A DNA stretch of 64,000 nt from CAVRQM01 sp963723455. Lineage in GTDB: Bacteria > Pseudomonadota > Alphaproteobacteria > Acetobacterales > Acetobacteraceae. The translations under genes and the position numbers were made by a program. Every line of letters begins with the position of its first letter. The stretch's first letter is position 1. This document shows, in pieces, positions 18,773-26,584 of this stretch. The notes under the pieces are model-generated. The model was given only the letters and a program-made list of their open reading frames with translations. It searched no databases and was not told the DNA's origin. The stretch is from the NCBI GenBank assembly GCA_963723455.1, contig CAVRQM010000004.1, positions 124,001-188,000 on the forward strand, in the 5' to 3' direction.

Positions 18773-19375
18773 TCAAAGCGGCTCGATCGACACCTCGGCG
18801 ACGCCGCGCGACAGGATGCCGAGGGCCGCGGCCGCGGCCCGGCTGAGGTCGATGATGCGCCGCCGGGTGCCAGGCCGGTCGGTGATGGTGACGACGACCT
18901 CGCGATCGGAGTTGACGAGGCGCACCCTGACCTGGCTGCCGAGCGGCAGCGTCGCGTGCGCGGCGGTCAACTCGTCCTGGTCGTAGCGGGATCCGTCGCT
19001 GCAGAACCGGCCCTGCCACCGCTTGCCGCCGTACCAGCTGGCGACCCCGACCTGCAGCGGTGCGGCGCCCAGCGCGATCGGCCGCGCGCCCAGGGTCAGC
19101 GCGATCGGTCGCCCGTCCGGGCCGCGCGGCGTGTCGTAGGCCAGCCCGTCATCGAAGGTGGCCGAAACGATGGAAGCGTCGCGGCGATGCGCCCGGACGC
19201 TGGCCAGGGCGCGACCACGGCGGGACAGGCTGGCCGCCTTCTCGCGCTTGCTGGACGAGGCCGGAACCAGCGGGGCGGGCTTGCGGCTTTGCGCGGCTGC
19301 GTTGTGCGGACAGGCGACGAGCGACGCCGCCGTTGGACACGCCAGCATAATGGCCAGCGTCGTGCGTGCGATCAT
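18773..19375 (-). CDS. rlpA: RlpA-like septal ring lytic transglycosylase
   Basis: 200 residues with an N-terminal signal peptide (hydrophobic stretch ~5-28 ending AAAQS). The double-psi beta-barrel follows in the C-terminal half: VGVASWYGGKRWQGRFCSDG, then AAHATLPLGSQVRV and VTITDRPGTRRRIIDLSRAAA, all standard RlpA signatures. No SPOR domain follows, so septal targeting by that route is absent. The protein would cleave denuded glycan strands in the periplasm. It is convergent with the NUDIX gene, 26 bases apart. A lytic enzyme next to a phage cluster could look phage-borne, but the signal peptide and sequence fit a host protein. Confidence 0.88.
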   Translation of the reverse strand: MIARTTLAIMLACPTAASLVACPHNAAAQSRKPAPLVPASSSKREKAASLSRRGRALASVRAHRRDASIVSATFDDGLAYDTPRGPDGRPIALTLGARPIALGAAPLQVGVASWYGGKRWQGRFCSDGSRYDQDELTAAHATLPLGSQVRVRLVNSDREVVVTITDRPGTRRRIIDLSRAAAAALGILSRGVAEVSIEPL

Positions 19376-19940
19376 GCTCGCGCCCCCCTACTCGATGGTT
19401 GCCGGCCCTGGGATCGGCGGGCCCGTGGTCTTTTGGCCAGAGGTCTTGAGACCAGTGGCCCCGCCGCATCCGACGATGGGCGCCGCGGAGCACCAGCAGG
19501 TGGCGGCTCGAACTCGGTGAAGCATAAGACCTGCCTCGACGCGCAAGATCAACCCCGAAAATGACCAGACCAGCCGGGCGGCGGTGCAGCGTCAGCGGGC
19601 CGTAATGCAATCGAACAGAGGTTGCCGCCAGACCACCCTGCCCGCAGCAGTGAGAAACGATGCCAACGGATGGGCGTGCCGCGGAACGGGATTGCGGCCT
19701 TATTGTGGCGCGCGCCTGTACCGTGGTGGCGATCTTGGGCGTATCCTCTTGCTTTCCGCTCTCTTTCTGCAAGCGCGCGAGAGGCGTCCGGACATAGGAC
19801 GACAATCTTTTCAATAAAGGAATTTTGTCCTTGACCGGACGGACCGGAATCCTGTAAGGTTTGCTCCATGATCGGCGGCGTGCGGGCGACAACCCCGCAA
19901 GCCGCCGTCTTCGTTTCGGGCACCGCGCGGAGGGCTTGCA
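19376..19940. other. Intergenic stretch between rlpA and the terminase gene
   Basis: 565 bases without a convincing gene. Several frames are open but have no ribosome binding site or recognisable protein. The part 19790-19865 is markedly AT-richer than the rest of the window and holds a candidate promoter. No tRNA, attachment-site repeat or terminator was recognised. It marks the left edge of the phage structural cluster, so a small terminase gene or packaging (cos/pac) site could have been expected here; none was seen. Confidence 0.5.
19831..19860 (+). promoter_or_regulatory. Candidate promoter of the phage structural operon
   Basis: TTGACC at 19831-19836 and TAAGGT at 19855-19860 are separated by 18 bases, with TG just before the -10 box, inside a locally AT-rich patch about 80 bases before the terminase start. 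The matches are imperfect. It is the only promoter-like sequence seen ahead of a run of about 28 same-strand genes with small gaps, so a regulated start near here is reasonable. Confidence 0.3.
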
Positions 19941-21332
19941 TTGGCGGGACGGTCAGCCTCGGACAGGCTGCCCGAGGCCGTGCCCGCGCCGCCGAGCCTG
20001 CTGGACTGGGCGCACCAGGCGCTGCAGCCGATGCAGCCCGCGGCGCACCATCGCCGGCTGCTGGCCGAGCTGGAGTCGGTGGCCGATGGCCGCATCGACC
20101 GCCTGCTGGTGGCGATGCCGCCGGGCAGCGCCAAATCGACGTATTGCAGCGTGCTGCTGCCCGGCTGGTGGCTGCGGCGTCATCCCGGCCACAGCATCAT
20201 CGCGGCGTGTCACACCGAGGCGCTGGCCCACTGGTTCGGCCGCCGCGCCCGCGCGCTGGTGGCCGAACACGCCGCGACGCTGGGCCTGCGCCTGGCGCGC
20301 GACGAGCGGGCGGCGGGACAATGGAGCGTCGAGGACGGCGGCGGCTATTTCGCCGCCGGCGTGCGCGGCCCGATCGTCGGTCGCCGCGCCGACCTGGTGC
20401 TGATCGATGATCCGGTAAAAAGCCACGCCGAGGCCGACAGCGCCGCGGCCCGCGACGGGCTGTGGCAATGGCTGCAGGCCGACCTGATGCCTCGCCTGAA
20501 ACCAGGCGGGCGGATCGTGCTGGTGATGACGCGCTGGCACGAGGACGATCTGGGCGGCCGGCTGCTGGCCGGCGGCGAGCAGTGGCGCACGCTTTGCCTG
20601 CCGGCGCTGGCCGAGGCGGAGGATCCGCTGGGCCGGGCGCCGGGCGAGCCGCTCTGGCCGGAATGGGAGGATGCCGCGTCGCTGGCGCGCAAGCGCCGCG
20701 CCGTCGGCGAGCGGATGTGGCACGCGCTGTTCCAGCAGCGGCCGCGCCCCGATGCCGGAACCCTGTTCCGCCCTGAACAGATCGCCTTGCTCGACGCCGC
20801 GCCTGCCTGCGCGGCCGCGGTGCGCGCCTGGGATCTGGCGGCGACCGAGGCCGGCGCGGGCGGCGATCCCGATTGGACAGTGGGGCTGAAGCTGGGCCGC
20901 CTCGAGGGCGGCGGGGTCTGCGTGCTGGATGTGGTGCGCCTGCGCGGCGGCCCGCTTGCGGTCGAACAGGCGATCATAGCCAGCGCCGAGGCTGACGGGC
21001 GGGCGGTGCCCGTCGGGCTGCCGCAGGATCCCGGCCAGGCTGGCAAGCAGCAGGTCGGGCATCTGCGGCGACTTCTGGCCGGCTTCCGCGTCGCGGCCAG
21101 TCCCGAGAGCGGCAGCAAGCTAACACGCGCCGGCCCGGTCAGCGCGCACGTCGAGGGTGCACGGTTGTCGATGCTGCGCGCGCCGTGGACCGCCGCCCTG
21201 CTGGACGAATTGCGCGACTTCCCGCACGGCCGGCACGACGACCAGGTGGACGCGCTGGCCCGCGCCTTCACGTTGCTGGAGGGCGCATCCAGCGAGTCGC
21301 GGCGGCTGCGCTTGGATCTGCTGGGACGCTGA
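19941..21332 (+). CDS. terL: Phage terminase large subunit
   Basis: ATP-driven DNA packaging motor with headful or cos nuclease. 463 residues. The ATPase domain has Walker A MPPGSAKSTY (~58-67) and Walker B LVLIDDP (~152-158), with coupling motif VMTRWHEDDLGG further on. The RNase H-like nuclease has its acidic residues in AWDLAAT (~296) and DDQVDALARAF (~432-440). The start is TTG 19941 with GGAGGG six bases upstream; no better in-frame start exists. It is the first gene of the structural operon, 36 bases before the portal gene. Length is slightly below the ~500 typical of the family, but all motifs are present. Confidence 0.93.
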   Translation: MAGRSASDRLPEAVPAPPSLLDWAHQALQPMQPAAHHRRLLAELESVADGRIDRLLVAMPPGSAKSTYCSVLLPGWWLRRHPGHSIIAACHTEALAHWFGRRARALVAEHAATLGLRLARDERAAGQWSVEDGGGYFAAGVRGPIVGRRADLVLIDDPVKSHAEADSAAARDGLWQWLQADLMPRLKPGGRIVLVMTRWHEDDLGGRLLAGGEQWRTLCLPALAEAEDPLGRAPGEPLWPEWEDAASLARKRRAVGERMWHALFQQRPRPDAGTLFRPEQIALLDAAPACAAAVRAWDLAATEAGAGGDPDWTVGLKLGRLEGGGVCVLDVVRLRGGPLAVEQAIIASAEADGRAVPVGLPQDPGQAGKQQVGHLRRLLAGFRVAASPESGSKLTRAGPVSAHVEGARLSMLRAPWTAALLDELRDFPHGRHDDQVDALARAFTLLEGASSESRRLRLDLLGR

Positions 21333-21368
21333 CCCCGCCGCTACGGCGCGATCGCAACAGGAGCTCGG

Positions 21369-22784
21369 ATGTTCGAGACGATCTGTCAGCAGATCGGCAG
21401 CGATGCCGACTATGGCGAACGCGTGCGCCGGCTGGACATCCTGCAGCGGGTGCTGGAGGGGCGGCTATACGACGTGCTGCCGTACGAGTTCCACGACGAG
21501 CGCGGCGCCGGCGGCGAATACATCCCGCTGCGCCAGCGCCGGCCGAGCGTTCGCTACCCGCTGGCCCGCATCGTCGTGGACGATTCGGTTAGCCTGCTGT
21601 TCGGCGACGGACATTTCCCGGCGATCGACAGCGCCGACGCCCGCATCCGCTCGGTGCTGGGCGACGTGGCGCGAGAGACCGGGTTGAACGGCGTGATGCT
21701 GGAGGCGGCGCGCGCCGGCAGCGTGGGCAGCGTGGCGATCTGGATGCGCGTGCTGCGCGGGCGGGTGTTCTTCAAGGTTCTGGACTCCAAGTTCCTGCTG
21801 CCCGAGTGGGACCCGCAGGAGCCGGATCGGCTGCTGCGGGTCACCGAACGTTACAAGGTGCCTGGCGCGCTGCTGCTTCAGCGCGGTTATGACGAATGCG
21901 ATCCCGGCGGCCTGTACTGGTTCGTCCGGCGCTGGGACGACGACGCCGAGACCTGGTTCGTGCCGACGCCGGTCGGCCAGGCGACGGCGACGGCGACGCC
22001 GGACGTCGATGCGGCGCGCAGCGTGCGCCACGGCCTCGGCTTCGTGCCGTTGGCCTGGGTGCGCAACCTGCCGGGCGCGGTGGGCGGCTTGTGCGACGAG
22101 ATCGACGGCGCCTGCACCTTCGCCGCCGCCGTCGAGACCAGCATCGAGATCGACTACCAGCTGTCGCAGGCCGGTCGCGGTCTGAAATACTCGTCCGACC
22201 CGCTGCTGCTGATCCGCGAGCCGGCCGCGCCGGATGGCGATCTGGTGCGTGGCGGCGGCAACGCGCTGGTGGTGGGCCAGGGCGGCGACGCGAAGCTGCT
22301 GGAGATCGGCGGCACCGCATCGCAGGCGGTGATCGACTACGTGCGGGCGTTGCGCGAATACGCGCTGGAAGGCGTGCACGGCAACCGGGCCAGCGCCGAT
22401 CGCCTGTCCGCCGCACAGAGCGGCCGCGCGCTGGAACTGATGAACCAGGGTTTGATCTGGCTCGCCGACCGGCTGCGCGTCAGCTACGGCGCGGCGCTGC
22501 TGCAGCTTGCCGGCATGGTGGTGCAGGCGTCGCAGGTGTTTCCGCTGCGCGTGCTGGGCGAGGCCGTCGAGCCGCTCGATACCGTGGCCCGGCTGACGCT
22601 GAAATGGCCGCGCTGGACCACCCCAAATGCCGAGGACCGCGCACGCGATGCGCAAACGCTGACCGCGCTGACGGCCTCCGGCCTGCTCAGCCGCGAGACC
22701 GCGATCAAGACGGTCGCAGACGTGTACGACATCGAGGACGTGCCGGACGAACTGGCGCTGATCAGCAAGCAGGAGAGCGCATGA
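21369..22784 (+). CDS. Phage portal protein
   Basis: Forms the dodecameric ring at the capsid vertex through which DNA is packaged and the tail attaches. 471 residues, normal length. The N-terminal wing is followed by long helical segments; residues ~270-340 (LKYSSDPLLLIREP onward) and LTLKWPRWTTPNAEDRARDAQTLTAL near 415 are patterns familiar from SPP1-like portals of alphaproteobacterial phages. GGAGC precedes the ATG at 21369. The stop overlaps the next ATG as ATGA. Call rests on sequence resemblance plus position directly after TerL. Confidence 0.88.
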   Translation: MFETICQQIGSDADYGERVRRLDILQRVLEGRLYDVLPYEFHDERGAGGEYIPLRQRRPSVRYPLARIVVDDSVSLLFGDGHFPAIDSADARIRSVLGDVARETGLNGVMLEAARAGSVGSVAIWMRVLRGRVFFKVLDSKFLLPEWDPQEPDRLLRVTERYKVPGALLLQRGYDECDPGGLYWFVRRWDDDAETWFVPTPVGQATATATPDVDAARSVRHGLGFVPLAWVRNLPGAVGGLCDEIDGACTFAAAVETSIEIDYQLSQAGRGLKYSSDPLLLIREPAAPDGDLVRGGGNALVVGQGGDAKLLEIGGTASQAVIDYVRALREYALEGVHGNRASADRLSAAQSGRALELMNQGLIWLADRLRVSYGAALLQLAGMVVQASQVFPLRVLGEAVEPLDTVARLTLKWPRWTTPNAEDRARDAQTLTALTASGLLSRETAIKTVADVYDIEDVPDELALISKQESA

Positions 22785-23170
22785 CCGACGAGGCGACCCA
22801 GGACGAGCGGGTGGCTGCGCTGGAACGACAGCTGGCCGACGTGCAGGAGACGCATCGAGCGGCGCTGCTGCGCGCCGGCCTGCGCGCCGAAGCGATGCGG
22901 GCGGGCATGGTGGACCTCGACGGATTGAAGCTGGTCGACACCAGCGACGTGGCGGTCGACGAGCACGGCGAGGTGACCGGCGCGGCAACGCTGATGGCGA
23001 GCGTCAAGCGCGCAAAGCCGTGGCTGTTCGGCCTGTCGGGCGGCGCAGCCGGATCGTCGTCCAGCGCCGCCAGCGCCCCGCCGGCGCAGCCGCCCAAACC
23101 GCGACGCGCGCCGGACATGACTTACGACGAGTGGCAGACGGCGCGGGCCGAGCTGCTGCGCCGCCTCTGA
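22781..23170 (+). CDS. Scaffold-like phage head protein
   Basis: 129 residues, with a strongly predicted coiled coil at the start (EATQDERVAALERQLADVQE), an acidic middle, and a low-complexity Ser/Ala/Pro linker (GSSSSAASAPPAQPPKP) before a short charged C-terminal helix. The size, helical content and position between portal and capsid genes fit a scaffolding or minor head assembly protein. A protease domain is not visible. No family is recognised with certainty. It overlaps the portal stop by four bases and precedes the capsid gene by 28 bases. Confidence 0.7.
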   Translation: MTDEATQDERVAALERQLADVQETHRAALLRAGLRAEAMRAGMVDLDGLKLVDTSDVAVDEHGEVTGAATLMASVKRAKPWLFGLSGGAAGSSSSAASAPPAQPPKPRRAPDMTYDEWQTARAELLRRL

Positions 23171-23198
23171 GACCTCAATCGGGACAGGACAGACACGC

Positions 23199-24530
23199 AT
23201 GGGCATCCAGAACTTTCCCGCCAGCCTGCAGGCGATCATCCAGCAGGGCTTTCTCGAGCGCGAGTTCCAGCACGCGCTGCAGTCTCGCCTGGGCTATCGC
23301 GCCTGCGCCGACCGCGAGAAGTTCGCCGTCGGCATCGGCGAGACGCTGACCAAGACGCGCGCCGGGCTGAAGCCCAGCGTGACCACGCCGCTGGCGCCGA
23401 GCACCAACACCAATCTCGACAACGGCCTGACATCGGCAAACTTCGCCATCGAGCAGTACACCATCAGTATCAACCACTACGCCGCCACCACCGATCTCAA
23501 CATGGTCACCAGCCGCGTCGGCATCGCCGACCAGTTCTTGCTGAATGCGGCGATCAACGGCGAGCAGGCGGCGCGCAGCCTTGACGAGCTGGCCCGCAAC
23601 GCGCTGTTCGCCGCATATTTCGGCGGCAATACGCGGGTGCGCACCACGCTGACCTCGGCCGGTCCGGCGGTGGCGGTCGATGACGTGCGCGGGTTCCAGA
23701 CGGTGTTCGTCAACGGCGTGCAGGCCCCGGTGGGAGGCACCAGTTCGCTGACGGTCACGGTGGGCGCCAACGCCTATACGCTGGTCGGCGTCACCGTCGA
23801 TGCGGTCAACGTCTCCACCGCGCCGGGCGGCGTCAGCGGCGTGCTGGCGTTCTCCGGCAATGTCAGCGTCAGCGACGGCACGGCGGGCAACACCGTGACG
23901 GCTGCCACCGCGAGCGCGATCGTGCGGCCGAACGGCCGAGCCAACACCGCGCAGATCGTGGCCGGCGCCACGCCGGACATCCTGGACATGGCGACGCTGC
24001 TGAACGCGGTGGCGACGTTGCGGCTGAACGCGGTGCCGGAGATCGACGGGGCGTTCAACTGCTACCTCGATCCGGTCAGCGCGCGGCAGCTGTTCGGCGA
24101 CCAGGCGTTCCGGCAGCTGTTCCAGGGTGCGACCAGCGCCAACCAGGTGTTCAAGCGCGGCATGGTCAACGACTTCCTCGGCCTGCGCTTCATCCCGACG
24201 ACCGAGGCCTATGTGCAGTCGCACCCTAGCATCGCCGGCGCGCTGATCCGCCGCCCCATCGTGTGCGGCAAGGGTGCGCTGATCGAGGGCGATTTTGCCG
24301 GCATGGCGGCCGAGGACGTGCGTCCGGCTGACAGCATCGTGAACATCATCGACGACGTGGCGATGGTGACGCGCGAGCCGATCGACCGGCTGCAGCAGAT
24401 CATCGCGCAGAGCTGGTACTGGATCGGCGGCTTCTGCGTGCCGTCCGACGTGACCACCACGCCGCAGACCGTGCCGACCGCGACCAACAGCACGTTCAAG
24501 CGCGCCGTGATGGTCGAGCATCTCGGCTAG
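23199..24530 (+). CDS. Phage major capsid protein with an inserted beta domain
   Basis: 443 residues. The N-terminus (FPASLQAIIQQGFLEREFQH) and the section around residues 60-140 resemble P22/N4-type coat proteins of this phage group, and the C-terminal part (FNCYLDPVSARQLFGDQAF, VRPADSIVNIIDD) is well formed. Between residues ~150 and 250 lies a Thr/Val/Gly-rich segment with the repetitive strand pattern of an Ig-like or surface-exposed insertion domain. Position after a scaffold-like gene and the length support the call. The leader contains a good AG-rich site upstream of ATG 23199. No frameshift. Confidence 0.85.
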   Translation: MGIQNFPASLQAIIQQGFLEREFQHALQSRLGYRACADREKFAVGIGETLTKTRAGLKPSVTTPLAPSTNTNLDNGLTSANFAIEQYTISINHYAATTDLNMVTSRVGIADQFLLNAAINGEQAARSLDELARNALFAAYFGGNTRVRTTLTSAGPAVAVDDVRGFQTVFVNGVQAPVGGTSSLTVTVGANAYTLVGVTVDAVNVSTAPGGVSGVLAFSGNVSVSDGTAGNTVTAATASAIVRPNGRANTAQIVAGATPDILDMATLLNAVATLRLNAVPEIDGAFNCYLDPVSARQLFGDQAFRQLFQGATSANQVFKRGMVNDFLGLRFIPTTEAYVQSHPSIAGALIRRPIVCGKGALIEGDFAGMAAEDVRPADSIVNIIDDVAMVTREPIDRLQQIIAQSWYWIGGFCVPSDVTTTPQTVPTATNSTFKRAVMVEHLG

Positions 24531-24570
24531 GCCAGGCGCCTGGAAGAACCGTCCTGCAACGGAGTGGCTC

Positions 24571-24949
24571 ATGGCGTTCCTGGAAAGTCAGCTTGTCGAT
24601 ATCCGGCGCTTTTGTGGCTACCCGGTCTATGGCGTCGGCGCCTCCGGCTTTCAGGGATGGCGGTTCTTTCAGGCGTACGGCCTGCTGGAATACCGGATGC
24701 AGAACATGGCGCCGGCCGAGGAAGCCGTGGCGCTGGGCTACCTGACCCAGCTCGCTTCGCTTGAGTTCGGACGTGACCGGCGCCGCGGCGCGGCTGGACA
24801 CCGAGCAGGCGGCGGTGTGGACGCGCAATCCGCAGGAGCTGCGAGAGCGCATCCGCCTGTTCGACGACTGGCGGCGGCGGCTGTGCGGCTTCATGGGCAT
24901 TCCGCCAGGGCCGGCGCTCGGCGACGGCGGCACAAGGCTGGTGGTGTGA
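24571..24949 (+). CDS. Head-tail connector protein (one-base frameshift)
   Basis: A small neck protein joining head and tail. It starts MAFLESQLVDIRRFCGYPVYG, and residues 1-65 read in one frame. At 24766-24767 an extra T shifts the frame; dropping it continues as SLE-SDVTGAAARLDTEQAAVW, a smooth helical sequence ending at TGA 24947-24949, for a total of about 125 residues, the usual connector size. Uncorrected, the first frame would run on through the following gene. No slippery heptamer is present, so programmed shifting is unlikely; a sequencing indel or recent mutation is favoured. Confidence 0.75.
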
Positions 24950-25584
24950 TGGTGGACTACGATCGCATCGACGATGCCATCCAGCGCGGCCGCGGCCTGG
25001 CCGCGATCGCGGTGGGCGAGCTGCACGACCTGCACCGGCCGACCCGTCCGACCGGACCCGTCCAGGGCGCCACCGCCATCATGCGGATGCCGGCGCTGTT
25101 CATGCCGGCAAGCGCGCGCATGCTGGCCTATGGCCACCCGCTGTTCGAGGCGGCGTTCGACGCCGCCTATACGCAGCCGGGCGACTATCTGGTCGGGCGG
25201 CAGTTCACCTGGTTCGTTGCCAGCCAGGCGCCGCTGCTGCCGCTGCTATGCGTCAAGGCGACGCGCGTGGTCTGCGTCTCTCGCCCGGGGGTCAGCAGCG
25301 GCGTCGGGCTGGCCACGTATGGCGGCATCCGGCGCGACACGCTGCAGCCGGTGCTGAGCGGCTGGCCGGCGAGCATGGTGGCGCACGGGCTGGGGCTGGA
25401 CCGCGCCGATCTGCCGGCCGATGCCTCGCTGGGCGGCTGGAGCGTGCTGCTGCCGGTGTTGCCCGGCATCGTGCTGCGCACCGGCGATCTGGTGGCCGAC
25501 GATCTCGGCCGCGCCGGCGTGGTCGCCTCGGTCGAGCTGTCCGATTACGGCTGGCGGCTCGCCGTGCGGCAGGCGGCGACCTGA
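24949..25584 (+). CDS. Phage neck/tail-completion protein, family unknown
   Basis: 211 residues; the ATG overlaps the preceding TGA by one base (TGATG). The sequence is beta-rich and ends in VLPGIVLRTGDLVADDLGRAGVVASVELSDYGWRL-like strands, suggesting a structural barrel. The position between the connector and the sheath is where phages encode head-closure, neck and tail-terminator proteins, and a role there is inferred from position only. No domain is recognised. Confidence 0.6.
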   Translation: MVDYDRIDDAIQRGRGLAAIAVGELHDLHRPTRPTGPVQGATAIMRMPALFMPASARMLAYGHPLFEAAFDAAYTQPGDYLVGRQFTWFVASQAPLLPLLCVKATRVVCVSRPGVSSGVGLATYGGIRRDTLQPVLSGWPASMVAHGLGLDRADLPADASLGGWSVLLPVLPGIVLRTGDLVADDLGRAGVVASVELSDYGWRLAVRQAAT

Positions 25585-26423
25585 TGGCAGACCAGAGCGA
25601 TGTCGAGACGGCGCTGGCGGCGATCGTGGCCGGCGTGCTGTATCCACAGGGGGCGGATGGCGCCAGCGCTGCCGGCGCGGCGTGCCGCATCCATCGCGGC
25701 TGGCCGGACGCGGCGACGCTGGATGCCGACCTGCTCGCCGGCCGCGTGACGGTGACGGTCGCGGGCGATGCCCGCGCGCAGCGCACCACGACGCGCTACC
25801 CCGACGAGTGGCGCGCACAGCGATTCGTAGCACCCGGCCTGCAGGTCTCGGTCGGCGGCAACGCCGCGACGTTCTCCGGCGATGCCGGTCCCGGCCAGCT
25901 CGCCGGCGTGCTGGCCGAGCAGGTGGCGGCCGTGCATCGGACGGTCGTCGGCGATACGGCGCAGACGGTAGCGGCGGCGATCGCGGCGGCGCTGGCCGCG
26001 GTGCCGGGGCCGCTCTCGGCCACCGCGGCGCAGGGGACGACGGTCGTCGTGGGCGGCGCATCGGCCGTCGTGGCGCGCGCGCTGGCCGATCAGCCCAGCA
26101 TCCGCGAGACGCGTCGGCAGCGCCAGGCATTTCGCGTCGCCTGCTGGTGCCCTGATCCGACCACCCGCGACACGGTGGCGGCCGCGATCGACAGCGCGCT
26201 GGCCACCTATGACTTTCTCGGCCTGCCGGACGGCATGGCCGGCAGGCTGCTGTACTTGGCATCGACCGCGACCGACCGTGTTCAGGATGCGGCTCTGTAT
26301 CGGCGCGACCTGATCTACACCGTTGAGTACGCGACCACGCTGGCCGCCGATCTGCCCCGGTTGCTGTTCGGCGACACGCAGATCGCCGGCGATGGCGTCG
26401 TCATCAAGACCGTCCTGACCTGA
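25584..26423 (+). CDS. Phage tail-terminator or neck protein, family unknown
   Basis: 279 residues; ATG 25584 overlaps the stop of the previous gene by one base. The central part (residues ~60-170) is Ala/Val/Thr-rich with an alternating pattern, while residues ~180-275 (RQRQAFRVACWCPDPTTRD onward) have the mix of strand and helix seen in tail terminators, including YRRDLIYTVEYATT near the end, a phrase common in proteins that cap the tail tube. Assignment rests on that and on position just before the sheath gene. Confidence in the specific role is low. Confidence 0.6.
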   Translation: MADQSDVETALAAIVAGVLYPQGADGASAAGAACRIHRGWPDAATLDADLLAGRVTVTVAGDARAQRTTTRYPDEWRAQRFVAPGLQVSVGGNAATFSGDAGPGQLAGVLAEQVAAVHRTVVGDTAQTVAAAIAAALAAVPGPLSATAAQGTTVVVGGASAVVARALADQPSIRETRRQRQAFRVACWCPDPTTRDTVAAAIDSALATYDFLGLPDGMAGRLLYLASTATDRVQDAALYRRDLIYTVEYATTLAADLPRLLFGDTQIAGDGVVIKTVLT

Positions 26424-26434
26424 ACGGAGATCCG

Positions 26435-26581
26435 ATGAGCATCAAGCTGGTGGTCGTGCGCGCCTTCGGGCGGCACGCGAGGGGCGACGTGATCGAGGAC
26501 GCGGCCGAGGTGGCGCGCGTGCTGGCCGGCGAGCACGCGGCCCAGGTCGTGCGAGTGCTTGCCGCGAAAGAGGAGGTCTGA
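26435..26581 (+). CDS. Small phage protein (48 residues)
   Basis: Short open frame ATG 26435 to TGA 26579-26581 with ACGGAGA seven bases upstream of the start. It encodes a 48-residue, helix-prone protein beginning MSIKLVVVRAFGRHARGDVI and ending in AAKEEV. It fills the gap between the neck gene and the sheath gene exactly and carries the sheath gene's ribosome binding site (GAGGAGG) at its end. Codon use matches its neighbours. The function is unknown; similar tiny genes commonly precede sheath genes in Mu-like phages. Confidence 0.6.
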   Translation: MSIKLVVVRAFGRHARGDVIEDAAEVARVLAGEHAAQVVRVLAAKEEV

Positions 26582-26584
26582 TCC

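Noticed and set aside
19868..20410. Frame upstream of and overlapping TerL, as possible small terminase
   Set aside because: Mostly overlaps TerL in another frame, with Arg/Ala-rich shadow composition and no HTH.
24571..25584. One continuous 337-residue protein spanning connector and next gene
   Set aside because: Residues ~66-125 in that frame are Arg-rich shadow sequence; the next frame gives a normal connector end, and a separate ATG starts the second protein.
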